From Bryobacterales bacterium (GTDB lineage: Bacteria; Acidobacteriota; Terriglobia; Bryobacterales; Bryobacteraceae), in contig SHUI01000014.1 in NCBI GenBank assembly GCA_009697455.1, positions 1 to 33,606 on the forward strand: DNA of 33,606 bases, given 5' to 3'. Each line of letters opens with the position of its first letter. Position 1 is the first letter of the stretch. Positions 8,761-16,902 of the stretch are shown one piece after another. Position numbers and translations under genes: made by a program. The notes beneath the pieces are model-generated. The model saw nothing but the letters and a program-made list of their open reading frames with translations, was not told where the DNA came from and searched no databases.

Positions 8761-9216
8761 ATGCCCATTCTCGACACTAACGAGATTCGCAAGATTCTCC
8801 CCCATCGGTACCCGATGCTGCTCGTCGACCGCATCATCGAACTTGAGGCCGCGCGAATCGTCGGCATCAAGAACGTAACCGCGAACGAACCATTTTTCGC
8901 GGGGCATTTCCCGGACTTTCCAGTCATGCCCGGGGTACTCATCGTCGAAGCCATGGCCCAGACCGCCGGTGTTCTGGTGCTGAATAGCATCCCGGACCGC
9001 GACCGGAAACTGGTACTGCTGGTTTCGGTTGAATTTGCGAAGTTTCGCAAGCCCGTGGTTCCCGGCGACCAACTGCGTATCGAAATGATCCTGCTCAAGC
9101 GAAAGGCGAGCGTCGCCAAGATGTCGGGAAAAGCTACGGTCGATGGCGTAACCGTGGCGGAGGCGGAGGTCATGTGCAAGCTCGTCGACAAATCTGAAAC
9201 AACGGCCGCGCCTTAG
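8761..9216 (+). CDS. fabZ: 3-hydroxyacyl-ACP dehydratase FabZ
   Basis: Dehydrates 3-hydroxyacyl-ACP to trans-2-enoyl-ACP in fatty acid elongation and competes with lipid A synthesis for the same 3-hydroxyacyl-ACP. It is a hot-dog fold protein of 151 aa, the usual length. The N-terminal PHRYPMLLVDR block is at 14-24. The active-site block FFAGHFPDFPVMPGV carries His49 and the helix has Glu63 (VEAMAQ). It is the first gene of a tight lipid cluster, 18 bp before lpxA. Placement beside lpxA is the normal arrangement in Gram-negative bacteria and helps balance the two pathways. Confidence 0.97.
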   Translation: MPILDTNEIRKILPHRYPMLLVDRIIELEAARIVGIKNVTANEPFFAGHFPDFPVMPGVLIVEAMAQTAGVLVLNSIPDRDRKLVLLVSVEFAKFRKPVVPGDQLRIEMILLKRKASVAKMSGKATVDGVTVAEAEVMCKLVDKSETTAAP

Positions 9217-9234
9217 GCGGACCGAGTTCTCCCG

Positions 9235-10014
9235 ATGCCGGTTCACCCCACTGCAATCGTCGATCCGGCCGCCCGCGTAGCGCAATCGGCGGATGTCGGC
9301 CCTTTTTGTATCGTGGGCGCGGAAGTCGAAATCGGGCCGCGCACGCGCCTGATGGCCAATAACTATCTCGAAGGTCCGACCTGGATCGGCGAAGACAACC
9401 TCTTCTATCCGTACTCGACCGTGGGAGTCGCGTCGCAGGATATGAAGTATCGCGGGGAGCGCGCCGAAACGCGCATCGGCAGCCGCAATAAGATACGCGA
9501 ATTCGTCACGATCCATCGCGGGACCGAAAGCGGCGGACTTGTCACACGCATCGGCGACGATAATCTGCTGATGGCCTACACGCACGTCGCGCACGACGTT
9601 TCGATCGGCGATCGCACGGTTCTCGCGAACGGAGTCACTCTCGCCGGGCACGTTACGGTTGGCGACTGGGCCGTGATCGGCGCCTTCACCGGCGTGCATC
9701 AGTTCTGCCGCGTCGGCAGGCACTCCATCACCGGGGGCTACAGCGTGGTGACTCAGGACGTGATGCCTTTTTCGAACACCGTGAGCGAGCGCGAGATCAA
9801 GGTCTTCGGCGCCAACAAGACGGGCCTTGAGCGCCGGGGCTTCGCGACGGAAACCATCGAGAAGTTGCAGACCGCCATGCGGCTTCTCACCCGCGCGGGA
9901 CTCAATACATCGCAGGCGGTCGAACGCATAGTGGCTGAGTTGGGCACCTGTCCCGAACTCGACGAAGTCATCGAGTTCATCCGGTCGTCGAAGCGCGGCG
10001 TGGTTAAGGGATGA
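9235..10014 (+). CDS. lpxA: UDP-N-acetylglucosamine acyltransferase LpxA
   Basis: First enzyme of lipid A synthesis: moves a 3-hydroxyacyl chain from ACP to UDP-GlcNAc. It is a left-handed beta-helix of hexapeptide repeats (about residues 1-185) with an alpha-helical C-terminal domain, 259 aa in all. His120 (THVAHDV) matches catalytic His125 of the E. coli enzyme and His117 matches His122. The chain-length ruler position, Gly173 in E. coli, is Gly168 here (ITGGYS), which suggests a longer chain such as C14 rather than C10 (inference). The C-terminal domain has KTGLERRGF. The gene overlaps lpxI by the 4-bp ATGA, so the two are probably translated together. Confidence 0.97.
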   Translation: MPVHPTAIVDPAARVAQSADVGPFCIVGAEVEIGPRTRLMANNYLEGPTWIGEDNLFYPYSTVGVASQDMKYRGERAETRIGSRNKIREFVTIHRGTESGGLVTRIGDDNLLMAYTHVAHDVSIGDRTVLANGVTLAGHVTVGDWAVIGAFTGVHQFCRVGRHSITGGYSVVTQDVMPFSNTVSEREIKVFGANKTGLERRGFATETIEKLQTAMRLLTRAGLNTSQAVERIVAELGTCPELDEVIEFIRSSKRGVVKG

Positions 10015-10820
10015 GGTACGCCCTCATCGCGGGCAACGGCCGGTTCCCGGTTCTGGCGCTCGAAAGCGCGCGTCAGGCGCGGCACGAGGTGCTGGTCCTC
10101 GCCATAAGGGACGAGGCATCGCCGGAGGTTGAATCGCTCGCCTGGCGCTGCCACTGGATTTCACTCGGGGACCTGAGCCGCCTCATCGACATCGTCAAGA
10201 GCGAAGGCATTTCCGAAATCACCATGGCGGGGCAGGTGAAGCACGCGAGCATCTTTTCTTCCATTCGCCCGGACTGGCGTTTATTCAAGCTGCTTGCCGC
10301 GCTGCCGCGCCGCAATACGGATGCTCTAATCGGCGCAGTCGCTAAGGTTTTGTCTGACGAGGGCATTCAGTTGATGGATTCGACACTCCTCCTGAAAGGT
10401 CTCCTCGCGGAAGAGGGCCCGCTCACGAAACGGATGCCAACGCCTGAGGAACAGGCGGACATCGTCTACGGACGACCGATCGCGAACCTGTTGTCCGGCA
10501 TGGACGTGGGGCAATCCGTCGTCATTTGCGAATGCGCCTGCGTCGCGTTAGAGGCGATGGAAGGCACCGATGCGACGCTGCGGCGGGCCGCCGGATTTGC
10601 GAACGGGCGTCCGCTGACGCTCGTGAAGGCCTCCCGCCGCCGGAAGCATTTGCTTTACGATGTGCCGGTGACCGGACCGCGATCGATCGAGGTGATGTAC
10701 GAGACCGGCGCCACGGCGCTCGCGATTGACGCCGGACGAACGCTCCTCCTCGACCGCGAGCGGATGATCCAGCGCGCCGAGGCGTGGGGGATATCAATCG
10801 TGGGCCTTCCACCGGTTTAA
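10011..10820 (+). CDS. lpxI: UDP-2,3-diacylglucosamine pyrophosphatase LpxI
   Basis: Cleaves UDP-2,3-diacylglucosamine to lipid X and UMP. This is the alternative to LpxH used by alphaproteobacteria and others. The length of 269 aa fits. The N-terminal nucleotide-binding-like domain starts with LIAGNGRFPVL (5-15). The C-terminal domain has the family stretch ALEAMEGTDATLRRA (179-193). Asp217, in YDVPVTGPR, aligns with the aspartate found essential in the Caulobacter enzyme. The positively charged stretch just before it (KASRRRKHLLYD) departs from the KPxQDxRFD-like form I expect from memory of the family. It follows lpxA with an ATGA overlap. lpxD, lpxB and further genes of the pathway are not in the window. 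Confidence 0.9.
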   Translation: MRYALIAGNGRFPVLALESARQARHEVLVLAIRDEASPEVESLAWRCHWISLGDLSRLIDIVKSEGISEITMAGQVKHASIFSSIRPDWRLFKLLAALPRRNTDALIGAVAKVLSDEGIQLMDSTLLLKGLLAEEGPLTKRMPTPEEQADIVYGRPIANLLSGMDVGQSVVICECACVALEAMEGTDATLRRAAGFANGRPLTLVKASRRRKHLLYDVPVTGPRSIEVMYETGATALAIDAGRTLLLDRERMIQRAEAWGISIVGLPPV

Positions 10821-10994
10821 CTGCGCGATCACACTGATTCCGCGCTGCGCAAGTTCAGATACCCTTGGCGACAGCATGGCGGAGGGCCGGATGTGTGCGC
10901 ATTAGACCGTACTCTTCACTCATTTACTCCTCCCTCCAAGCACAACAGCCTCTCATCCCGACACAGGTCACCGCCCAACACCGGACTTCGCCGG

Positions 10995-11144
10995 TCATCT
11001 GAACGGAAGTTTCTGGAGTTGCTCAAGAAGCTCTACATCGTCGCTCATGATGAACTTCTCCGAATCGACCACGAGCGCGATATCGCCGGAACTTTCCTCA
11101 CGCGGCGCGTGGATAGCCGCCAGATCAAACACGGATATCCTCAT
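10995..11144 (-). CDS. Small coupled ORF, 49 aa, unknown
   Basis: A 49-codon frame that starts within the stop of the SPOR gene (ATGA overlap at 11141-11144), the usual sign of translational coupling. The product starts MRISVFDLAAIHAPREESSG and continues with IALVVDSEKFIMSDDVELL. It is acidic and mixed alpha/beta in character, with no membrane segment. The composition looks like a real protein rather than antisense noise, but no family is recognised. Alternatives are a degraded tail of a once larger gene or a chance frame. Confidence 0.45.
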   Translation of the reverse strand: MRISVFDLAAIHAPREESSGDIALVVDSEKFIMSDDVELLEQLQKLPFR

Positions 11145-11734
11145 TTCCGGACGATGGGATTTCTGAAGCCTGCGGCTTCCAATTCCGTCTTTTTCTTCGC
11201 AAGGGTTTCGCCGTCCCGCAGCGGACCAACCAGAACGCGCACCAGTTCGGAATCCTTCGGACCCGGGCCGAGAATCGCGGAGAAGCCTTTTTTTCGAAGA
11301 CTCTCCGCGATGACCTCCGCCTCGGCTTGCTTAACAGCAGAAACCTGAAGGTACATCTGGCCGGCAACAGGCTCGGAGACCGCGTTTGGTTTCGCGGCTT
11401 CCGCCGCCGGAGTCTTGGGCCGCTCGGCGGTCGGCGGAGGATCGGATGCCCCGGCAGCCGGTTGCGTGCCCCGCGTCCCGGCATCGGCTTCCGGCTTCCG
11501 CTCCTCGCCCGAGGTTCTCGATTCCGCGCGCGGCATTACGACCGCGGGCGGAGCCGTGTCGGTGACAGGCGCCTTCTGCGAGGCTGTCGTACCTGCCGCG
11601 GAAATCGAATTCCGTCCCACGATGTAGCCCATCGTGAACACGACGGCGAACAAGATCACAACCAGGAAAAATACGCTGAGCAACTGCCGGTTGCCCAGCA
11701 CCAACTCGAATTCGCCGTCTTCGTTTTTAGCCAT
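11141..11734 (-). CDS. SPOR-domain single-pass membrane protein
   Basis: Inner-membrane protein of 197 aa: a short cytoplasmic head, one transmembrane helix at about 19-40 (LLSVFFLVVILFAVVFTMGY), a long Pro/Ala/Glu-rich linker (about 48-122) and a C-terminal SPOR domain (about 125-197). SPOR domains bind septal peptidoglycan stripped of stem peptides, and proteins of this shape (FtsN and DedD type) work at the division site. The role in division is inferred from the fold only. It lies 7 bp after the slipin gene and overlaps a 49-aa frame downstream, so it is the third gene of a four-frame operon. Confidence 0.85.
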   Translation of the reverse strand: MAKNEDGEFELVLGNRQLLSVFFLVVILFAVVFTMGYIVGRNSISAAGTTASQKAPVTDTAPPAVVMPRAESRTSGEERKPEADAGTRGTQPAAGASDPPPTAERPKTPAAEAAKPNAVSEPVAGQMYLQVSAVKQAEAEVIAESLRKKGFSAILGPGPKDSELVRVLVGPLRDGETLAKKKTELEAAGFRNPIVRK

Positions 11735-11741
11735 TCTTCAG

Positions 11742-12515
11742 TCAATCCCGCTTCGGTTCGGCCGCCCGTTCCAGAGCGCGCCCTAAGGACGAGAATATAT
11801 CGAGCGGGAGGGGAAACACAATCGTCGTATTCTTTTCCGTGCCGATCTCGACCAGCGTCTGAAGGTACCGCAACTGGATGGCGGCAGGCTGCTTTTGAAT
11901 GACCTCGGCTGCCATCGCCAGTTTGGCCGCCGCCGTATACTCGCCCTCCGCGTGGATGATCTTGGCTCGGCGCTCGCGTTCGGCTTCGGCTTGGCGGGCG
12001 ATAGCGCGGATCATTTGTTCCGCGAGATCCACCTGTTTCACCTCAACCATATTGACCTTCACGCCCCAGGGTGCGGTGTGCTGATCGAGGATCGATTGCA
12101 GTCTCAGGTTGAGCTTCTCGCGCTGCCCCAGCAGTTCATCGAGTTCGACTTCGCCAAGCACGCTTCGCAGCGTGGTCTGGGCGAGCTGCGAGGTGGCGTA
12201 GAGAAAATTCGATACTTCGACCACCGCGAGCCGCGGCGCAAGAACGCGGAAGAAAATCACCGCGCTCACCTTGACCGTCACGTTGTCGCGCGTCACCACG
12301 TCCTGCGGAGGGACCTCGAGCGTATCGACTCGCAACGAAATGCGCACCATGCGGTCGATGGGCGCGAATACGAGAATCATGCCGGGCCCCTTCGGTTCTT
12401 CGAGGACGCGGCCCAGCCGGAAGATGACACCGCGCTCATACTCTGCCAGGATCTTGATCGAGGAGAAAAGGTAGAGGACGACGATGAGGGCTGCTATAAG
12501 GGGGAGTTCGAACAT
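11742..12515 (-). CDS. Slipin (SPFH/band 7 membrane protein)
   Basis: Stomatin-like protein of 257 aa. A hydrophobic N-terminal anchor (about 1-20) is followed by the SPFH/band 7 domain: [21 protein letters not shown] (29-49), then [20 protein letters not shown] coiled-coil tail is rich in Ala and Glu ([18 protein letters not shown]). Slipins form oligomeric membrane microdomains and are the classic partner of NfeD proteases. In Pyrococcus the NfeD homologue PH1510 cleaves the C-terminus of its stomatin. The gene starts two bases after the nfeD stop, consistent with that partnership. Confidence 0.93.
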   Translation of the reverse strand: MFELPLIAALIVVLYLFSSIKILAEYERGVIFRLGRVLEEPKGPGMILVFAPIDRMVRISLRVDTLEVPPQDVVTRDNVTVKVSAVIFFRVLAPRLAVVEVSNFLYATSQLAQTTLRSVLGEVELDELLGQREKLNLRLQSILDQHTAPWGVKVNMVEVKQVDLAEQMIRAIARQAEAERERRAKIIHAEGEYTAAAKLAMAAEVIQKQPAAIQLRYLQTLVEIGTEKNTTIVFPLPLDIFSSLGRALERAAEPKRD

Positions 12516-12517
12516 AT

Positions 12518-13813
12518 TCAGCCTCCTGGCTGTGCTGCCACTTCTTCTTCCACGGTGAGGATCAACCCGGTCACCGCAGTGACCCGGACGCGGGAACCCG
12601 CACCGATGGGGCTCGGTGCAACGGCGTCCCAGTATTCGCCATGCAGGGAAACTTTGCCCTCCGGCGCAATCGCCGTTACGGCCGCGCCTCGTTCGCCGAT
12701 AAGGGCGCAGGAACCGGTCACCGATTTCAGCCGGCGCGCGCGGACCACGAGCCGCAGCAGGAACGTTGTGATGATCGCGAACGGAAGAGCAACCGCAAGG
12801 GCTGTCGACAGCCGGATTCGCATTTCGGGCACGGGGCCGTCGACGAGCAGTACCGCTCCGAGCACCATGGCGAGAGTTCCGCCGGCGGCGAGGATTCCGT
12901 GCGAAATAATCTTCGCTTCGAGAATGAACAGCCCGAGGGCAAGAAGGAGCAGCGCCGCGCCGGTCCAGTTGATCGGTAGCAGCGAGATGCCCGCAAGGCC
13001 GAGGACGACGAGTACGGAACCGGCCACTCCAGGCAGAATGAGTCCGGGAGCCGAGAATTCCACATAGATTGCGAGAGCCCCCAGCACGAGCATGAGCAGC
13101 GCTACATTTGGATCGGCAATCGCGGAAAGCACTCTCTGCCTGGCGTTTTTCTCGTAATCCGCAACCGTCGCGCCGGCGAGGTGCAGCGTACGCTTCGAAC
13201 CGTCGAAGCGGGTGATTTCGCGGCCGTCAAGTTGCGCCAGCAATTCGCGTTCGTCGCGAGCGATGAGATCGATCAGTTTCAGCTCGAGCGCTTCCCGTTC
13301 CGTGAAGGACTTGCTTTCGAGAACCGCCTTTTCGCCCGCGCCCGCGTTGCGCCCGCGGGTCGAAATAAGGCTGCGCAGCGAGGCGGCGGCATCGTTCTCC
13401 ATCTTCTGTTTCATGACGGCAGTCATGTCGCCGCCGAACACGGAGACCGGGTGCGCCGCTCCAGTGTTGGTTCCCGGGGCCATCGCGGCCACATCACCCG
13501 CTTCGAGCAGGAAGAATCCGGCCGATGCGGCGCGGCCGCCGCTTGGAGCGACGTAGGTGACGACCGGAACCGTCGAGGAGACAATTTTCTCGACAGTCTG
13601 CCGCATGGCGTCCATCAGTCCGCCGGGCGTATTTAGCCGGATCAGGACCAGTTCGGCGCCGGATTCGCGTGCCTGCCCGAGCGCGCGGCCGACGATCTCG
13701 ACGGTCACGGGGTGGACCATGTTGTCGACGTCAACGGCGAGAACAGAAGGGGCTCCGGGCATCGAGCCCAGGAAGAGGATCAAAAACGCGAAGATAGGCG
13801 GAACCAATCTCAC
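12518..13813 (-). CDS. NfeD-family membrane serine protease (long form)
   Basis: Membrane-bound ClpP-class serine protease of the long NfeD type, 431 aa from the chosen start. Order: signal peptide (1-26, ending SVLA), protease domain (about 28-215) with nucleophile Ser97 in GGRAASAGF and the candidate base Lys135 or Lys137, four or so membrane helices (about 235-370), and a C-terminal OB-fold NfeD domain (about 378-431, with [16 protein letters not shown]). GTG at 13813 was chosen because it begins a normal signal peptide and lies nine bases after a TATAGT box. An ATG 24 codons upstream would put a charged stretch before the signal. It is the first gene of the nfeD-slipin-SPOR operon. Confidence 0.92.
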   Translation of the reverse strand: MRLVPPIFAFLILFLGSMPGAPSVLAVDVDNMVHPVTVEIVGRALGQARESGAELVLIRLNTPGGLMDAMRQTVEKIVSSTVPVVTYVAPSGGRAASAGFFLLEAGDVAAMAPGTNTGAAHPVSVFGGDMTAVMKQKMENDAAASLRSLISTRGRNAGAGEKAVLESKSFTEREALELKLIDLIARDERELLAQLDGREITRFDGSKRTLHLAGATVADYEKNARQRVLSAIADPNVALLMLVLGALAIYVEFSAPGLILPGVAGSVLVVLGLAGISLLPINWTGAALLLLALGLFILEAKIISHGILAAGGTLAMVLGAVLLVDGPVPEMRIRLSTALAVALPFAIITTFLLRLVVRARRLKSVTGSCALIGERGAAVTAIAPEGKVSLHGEYWDAVAPSPIGAGSRVRVTAVTGLILTVEEEVAAQPGG

Positions 13814-13822
13814 GCCAATTTG

Positions 13823-13851
13823 ACTATACCGCGCAAACAGCGCGTAGACAA
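13823..13851 (-). promoter_or_regulatory. Promoter of the nfeD operon; near-leaderless
   Basis: Reading the minus strand, TTGTCT (13846-13851) and TATAGT (13823-13828) are 17 bp apart. GTG at 13813 follows after nine bases with no Shine-Dalgarno, so the message would begin at or within a few bases of the start codon (inference). Confidence 0.55.
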
Positions 13852-13929
13852 GGCGGAGTCTTATGGAGTCGCAGTTTCCCCGCATCCGGTACCAACTGCG
13901 CTATCGACTCCACCGCCCGCTGTCATTTT

Positions 13930-14320
13930 CCGCCTCGGCATATTCTTGTACGCCCGTGTCAACCCGTGGCTGCTGGAACTTGGCGGTACCGCCGCCGATC
14001 CGAATTTCCCGTTCTACGAGTCGAACACGGTCTTCGTTCCTCTGAAGGACGGAACCACGCAGCGAACCAACTACGACACGGCGCTTCATCCGCTACAGAA
14101 CCAATTCGTCCTCGCGCCGATGCTCTGGAACATGGCGGCGTCCGCGTTCAAGTCGGTGCGCCTTACGGAGAAAACGTACCTTCGCGTGAACGCCGATTTC
14201 CTGAACAACGTTTTCAACATGCCGGGCACTACAGTACCCGGTGGCGACGGTGTCATTCTCAACCGCACCTCCGCCAACTCGCCCCGGGTGCTGCAGTTGA
14301 CGATGCGCCTGACCTGGTAA
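13930..14320 (+). pseudogene. 3' remnant of an Oar-like TonB-dependent receptor
   Basis: An open frame that reads as the last 130 or so residues of an Oar-like outer-membrane receptor of Acidobacteria. It has the block PNFPFYESNTVFVPLKDGT, then QRTNYDTALHPLQNQFVL, NADFLNNVFNMPG and a last beta strand ending LQLTMRLTW, with the aromatic end residue used for outer-membrane insertion. Such receptors are usually around 1000 residues with a carboxypeptidase-like domain and plug, and none of that is present. The frame runs upstream only into the antisense of nfeD, so the 5' nine-tenths of the gene is gone. The deletion end near 13930 is approximate. The TPR gene begins one base after its stop, as in an intact receptor-TPR pair. 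Confidence 0.8.
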
Positions 14321-14321
14321 G

Positions 14322-15596
14322 GTGCTGCACCATCTCATCCTGGCGGCCGCCCTGCTTCAGTCCCCGGGTCAGCGGGCGGCCGCGCTTGTCGATGCCGGAA
14401 TCGAACTGTCCCATCGCGGCCGGTTTGGCGAAGCGGCGGACAAGTTCGTCCAGGCTCTGGCCCTCGATCCGGGCATCGCCGAGGCTCATTACCTGCTCGG
14501 CCTCATCCGCCAGCAGGATGGACGCACCGAGGCCGCTCTTCAGTCGTTCCACGCCGCGCTAAGAATCAATCCGCGCCATGCTCCGGCTCAGGCGCGTGTG
14601 TGCGAGTTGGATACGGTCTTTGCTCGCGCGCGGGAAACCGGTTACGAAAAGGGCTTGGACTCGTGTCGCCGCGCGATACAGTTGGACCCTGGCGACGCCG
14701 AGCCTCGCTTTCACATCGGTTGGATCCAAGCCAAGCTCGGAAACCATGCCGCCGCAATTCGGGAATTCACCGCCGTCCTCCGGCTCGATCCAAAATTCTC
14801 CCGCGTCAGATTCGAGCTCGCGATGGCATACATCGATACAAAGGACGACGAGCGCGCACTCCCGCTACTCAAGGAGGTGCTCGCCGCCGAGCCCGGGAAC
14901 GGCAACGCCCGTTTCCAGTTAGGTTCCGCGCTAGCCAGGAAAGGGGACTGCGGCCGAGCCGTGCCCTGGCTCGAGTCCGCGACCGAGAGCGCTCAGAAAC
15001 ATTATCTGCTTGCTGGCTGCTTCAAGAGGATGAACCGTGAAACCGAGGCCGCGTCGGAATTCGCAAAGGTGAAGGAAAGCCGCGAAGGCGCCGAAGCGAG
15101 CATGCAAGCCAGGTATCTCGCCGCGGCCGCACAGCGGGAGGCCGCCGGGGGCGACCTCGATAAAGCGATCGCCGGTTACCGCGCTGCTCTGGCTCTGGTA
15201 AAGGATTCGACCATTGCCATCGATCTGGCCGTGGCGCTGCTCAAGAGAGGCGAGGCGCAAGAAGTGGTGCGGATGCTCGGCGAAGAGACCGATCCGCTCG
15301 CTCGATATCAGGTCGCCCTGGCGTACTCGAAGCTCGGCCGGGCGGACGAGGCCCGTTCCGTGCTTGAGCGCGTGGTGCGCGAGAAGCCGGGATTCGTGGA
15401 AGCCTGGTATCAGCTCGGGGTCAATTCGCTCACGCTCGCAAAGCACGAAGAGGCCGGGCGCGCGCTGGGCACGGCAGTGCGGCTTCGTCCCGACGAGGCA
15501 GCCTTCCGGCTCGCATGGGCGGAGGCTCTCGAAAAACTGGGAAAGGCGCAGGATGCCCGCGAGCAGCGCCGATTGGCCGCGAAACTGCCGAAGTGA
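14322..15596 (+). CDS. Secreted TPR-repeat protein
   Basis: TPR protein of 424 aa. A short hydrophobic N-terminus (HLILAAALLQSPGQRAAA) looks like a signal peptide, then about ten tetratricopeptide repeats cover nearly all the rest (for example AEAHYLLGLIRQQDGRTEAA, ARFQLGSALARKGD, AWYQLGVNSLTLAKHEEAG). TPR arrays are scaffolds for protein contacts. The start is GTG one base after the stop of the receptor remnant, so the gene was once probably the second gene of a receptor operon. With the receptor's promoter region lost, its present expression is uncertain. A partner cannot be named. Confidence 0.85.
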   Translation: MLHHLILAAALLQSPGQRAAALVDAGIELSHRGRFGEAADKFVQALALDPGIAEAHYLLGLIRQQDGRTEAALQSFHAALRINPRHAPAQARVCELDTVFARARETGYEKGLDSCRRAIQLDPGDAEPRFHIGWIQAKLGNHAAAIREFTAVLRLDPKFSRVRFELAMAYIDTKDDERALPLLKEVLAAEPGNGNARFQLGSALARKGDCGRAVPWLESATESAQKHYLLAGCFKRMNRETEAASEFAKVKESREGAEASMQARYLAAAAQREAAGGDLDKAIAGYRAALALVKDSTIAIDLAVALLKRGEAQEVVRMLGEETDPLARYQVALAYSKLGRADEARSVLERVVREKPGFVEAWYQLGVNSLTLAKHEEAGRALGTAVRLRPDEAAFRLAWAEALEKLGKAQDAREQRRLAAKLPK

Positions 15597-15597
15597 A

Positions 15598-15830
15598 AGG
15601 TGTGGTATCGCGCGAGGCCCCTCGCCGCGCTCAACGCCTGCTCGAACGGCAGACGGGCTTCCTCAAACCGGTCGAGGGCCTGTAGGCAGCGACCGAGGTA
15701 GTAACAGGCGTCCGGATCTCGCGGCATCACCGCACAGGCCTTGGCCAAGGGTTTCGCCTGTCTTGTTCGCGTCGAGATCCTCCGCTGCAAAGATGGATAC
15801 GGCCCACAATGCGATCAGCAAGCCGGGCAT
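15598..15830 (-). pseudogene. Frameshifted 5' fragment of a secreted TPR gene
   Basis: From the ATG at 15830 the minus strand reads a signal peptide (MPGLLIALWAVSIFAAEDLD). After about 25 codons the sense continues in another frame with a clear TPR unit, DPDACYYLGRCLQALDRFEEA, then LPFEQALSA. The switch needs one single-base indel near 15750-15765. After about 15600 the similarity stops, where the frame runs antisense into the end of the plus-strand TPR gene. It is best read as the broken start of a second TPR gene. A programmed frameshift is less likely because no slippery site is evident. Confidence 0.6.
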
Positions 15831-15851
15831 ATATGATAGAGTTTTCTCTCC

Positions 15852-16826
15852 ATGGATAATACGACACTGAGCCTCCTTGTACTCGCGCATCCCGCCGAAT
15901 CGCAATTGAAAATGCTCGAACAGTTACCTGAGGGCACGACGATCGCGGTGGGCGAAAGCATCGAAGCCTTCGAGCGCGTGGCGCCGGCCGCGGACGCGAT
16001 CCTGGTTTGGTCCGGCACTCGCGCACTGCTTCAACAGTTGTGGCCGATCGCTCCACGAGCGCGATGGGTCCACTCGCGCGCCGCGGGGCTCGATGGAGTT
16101 CTGTTTCCCGAACTGATTGAAAGCCCCGTGCCGTTGACCAATGGCAGCGGAGTTTTCAGCCGTTCGCTCGGAGAATTTGTGGCTGCGGCGGCGCTCTATT
16201 TCGCCAAGGACTTTCGGCGCATGATCCGCAATCAGGCGGCTGGCAGGTGGGAGCAGTTCGATGTCGAAGAGGTTTACGGCAAGACGATGGGGATCGTAGG
16301 ATACGGCGACATCGGGCGGGCGGCAGCGGAGCGCGGGAAGGCGCTCGGCATGCGTGTCATCGCGTTACGGAGGCGTCCTGAAAAATCCCAGGGGGACGGC
16401 CTCATCGACGAAGTTTTTGGTCCGGATCGCCTTCTGGATTTGATGAGCGAATCGGATTATGTTGTCGCCGCCGCGCCGCTGACGCCGGAGACGAAGGGGT
16501 TGATCGGCGTGGAAGCGATCGCGTCGATGAAGAGCACGGGGGTGCTGATGAACGTCGGCCGCGGACCCGTTATCGACGAGGCCGCGCTGATCGCGGCGTT
16601 GATCGAGAAGCGGATTCGGGGCGCCGCCCTTGACGTGTTCGAGAAGGAGCCCCTTCCCGAGGGCCACGCTTATTTTGGACTCGAAAACGTGCTTCTCTCT
16701 CCCCATTGCGCCGACCATACGCCGACGTGGCTGGAAGACGCGATGCAGTTTTTTATCGACAACTTCGAGCGGTTCCGCAAAGGGGAACCGCTGAAGAATG
16801 TGGTGGAGAAACGGCTCGGGTATTGA
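15852..16826 (+). CDS. D-isomer-specific 2-hydroxyacid dehydrogenase
   Basis: Interconverts a 2-oxoacid and a D-2-hydroxyacid with a nicotinamide cofactor. The protein is 324 aa: a split catalytic domain with a Rossmann domain at about 100-290. The cofactor motif GYGDIG is at 150-155. The catalytic triad is Arg237 (NVGRGPV), Glu266 (FEKEPLP) and His285 (SPHCADH). After the second beta strand the acidic residue expected for NAD is replaced by basic residues (ALRRRPEK, Arg173-Arg175), which suggests NADP(H), as in glyoxylate/hydroxypyruvate reductases (inference). It stands alone. A possible -10 box TATGAT lies 14 bases before the ATG. The substrate is not predictable. Confidence 0.9.
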   Translation: MDNTTLSLLVLAHPAESQLKMLEQLPEGTTIAVGESIEAFERVAPAADAILVWSGTRALLQQLWPIAPRARWVHSRAAGLDGVLFPELIESPVPLTNGSGVFSRSLGEFVAAAALYFAKDFRRMIRNQAAGRWEQFDVEEVYGKTMGIVGYGDIGRAAAERGKALGMRVIALRRRPEKSQGDGLIDEVFGPDRLLDLMSESDYVVAAAPLTPETKGLIGVEAIASMKSTGVLMNVGRGPVIDEAALIAALIEKRIRGAALDVFEKEPLPEGHAYFGLENVLLSPHCADHTPTWLEDAMQFFIDNFERFRKGEPLKNVVEKRLGY

Positions 16827-16844
16827 GGCGGGCAAGCGCCGGAT

Positions 16845-16894
16845 GTGGGACGGGCCTCCGGCGAGGTCACCACAGACCAGAAGGACTGTCCCAC
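16845..16894 (+). repeat. Palindromic intergenic element (REP/MITE-like candidate)
   Basis: GTGGGAC (16845-16851) and its inverse GTCCCAC (16888-16894) enclose 36 bases that hold a second hairpin, CCTC-CGGC-GAGG (16855-16866). It sits between two convergent genes, where such elements are often found. There is no T run, so it is not a clear intrinsic terminator. Only one copy occurs in the window. Confidence 0.4.
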
Positions 16895-16902
16895 CTGCGT
16901 TT

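Noticed and set aside
8551-9723. Upstream extension of the lipoprotein frame to 576 aa
   Set aside because: The added part is antisense to fabZ and the start of lpxA, and the lipoprotein signal would become internal.
11895-13067. Plus-strand frame of 390 aa
   Set aside because: Antisense to slipin and nfeD, low-complexity Arg/Ser/Thr composition, no domain.
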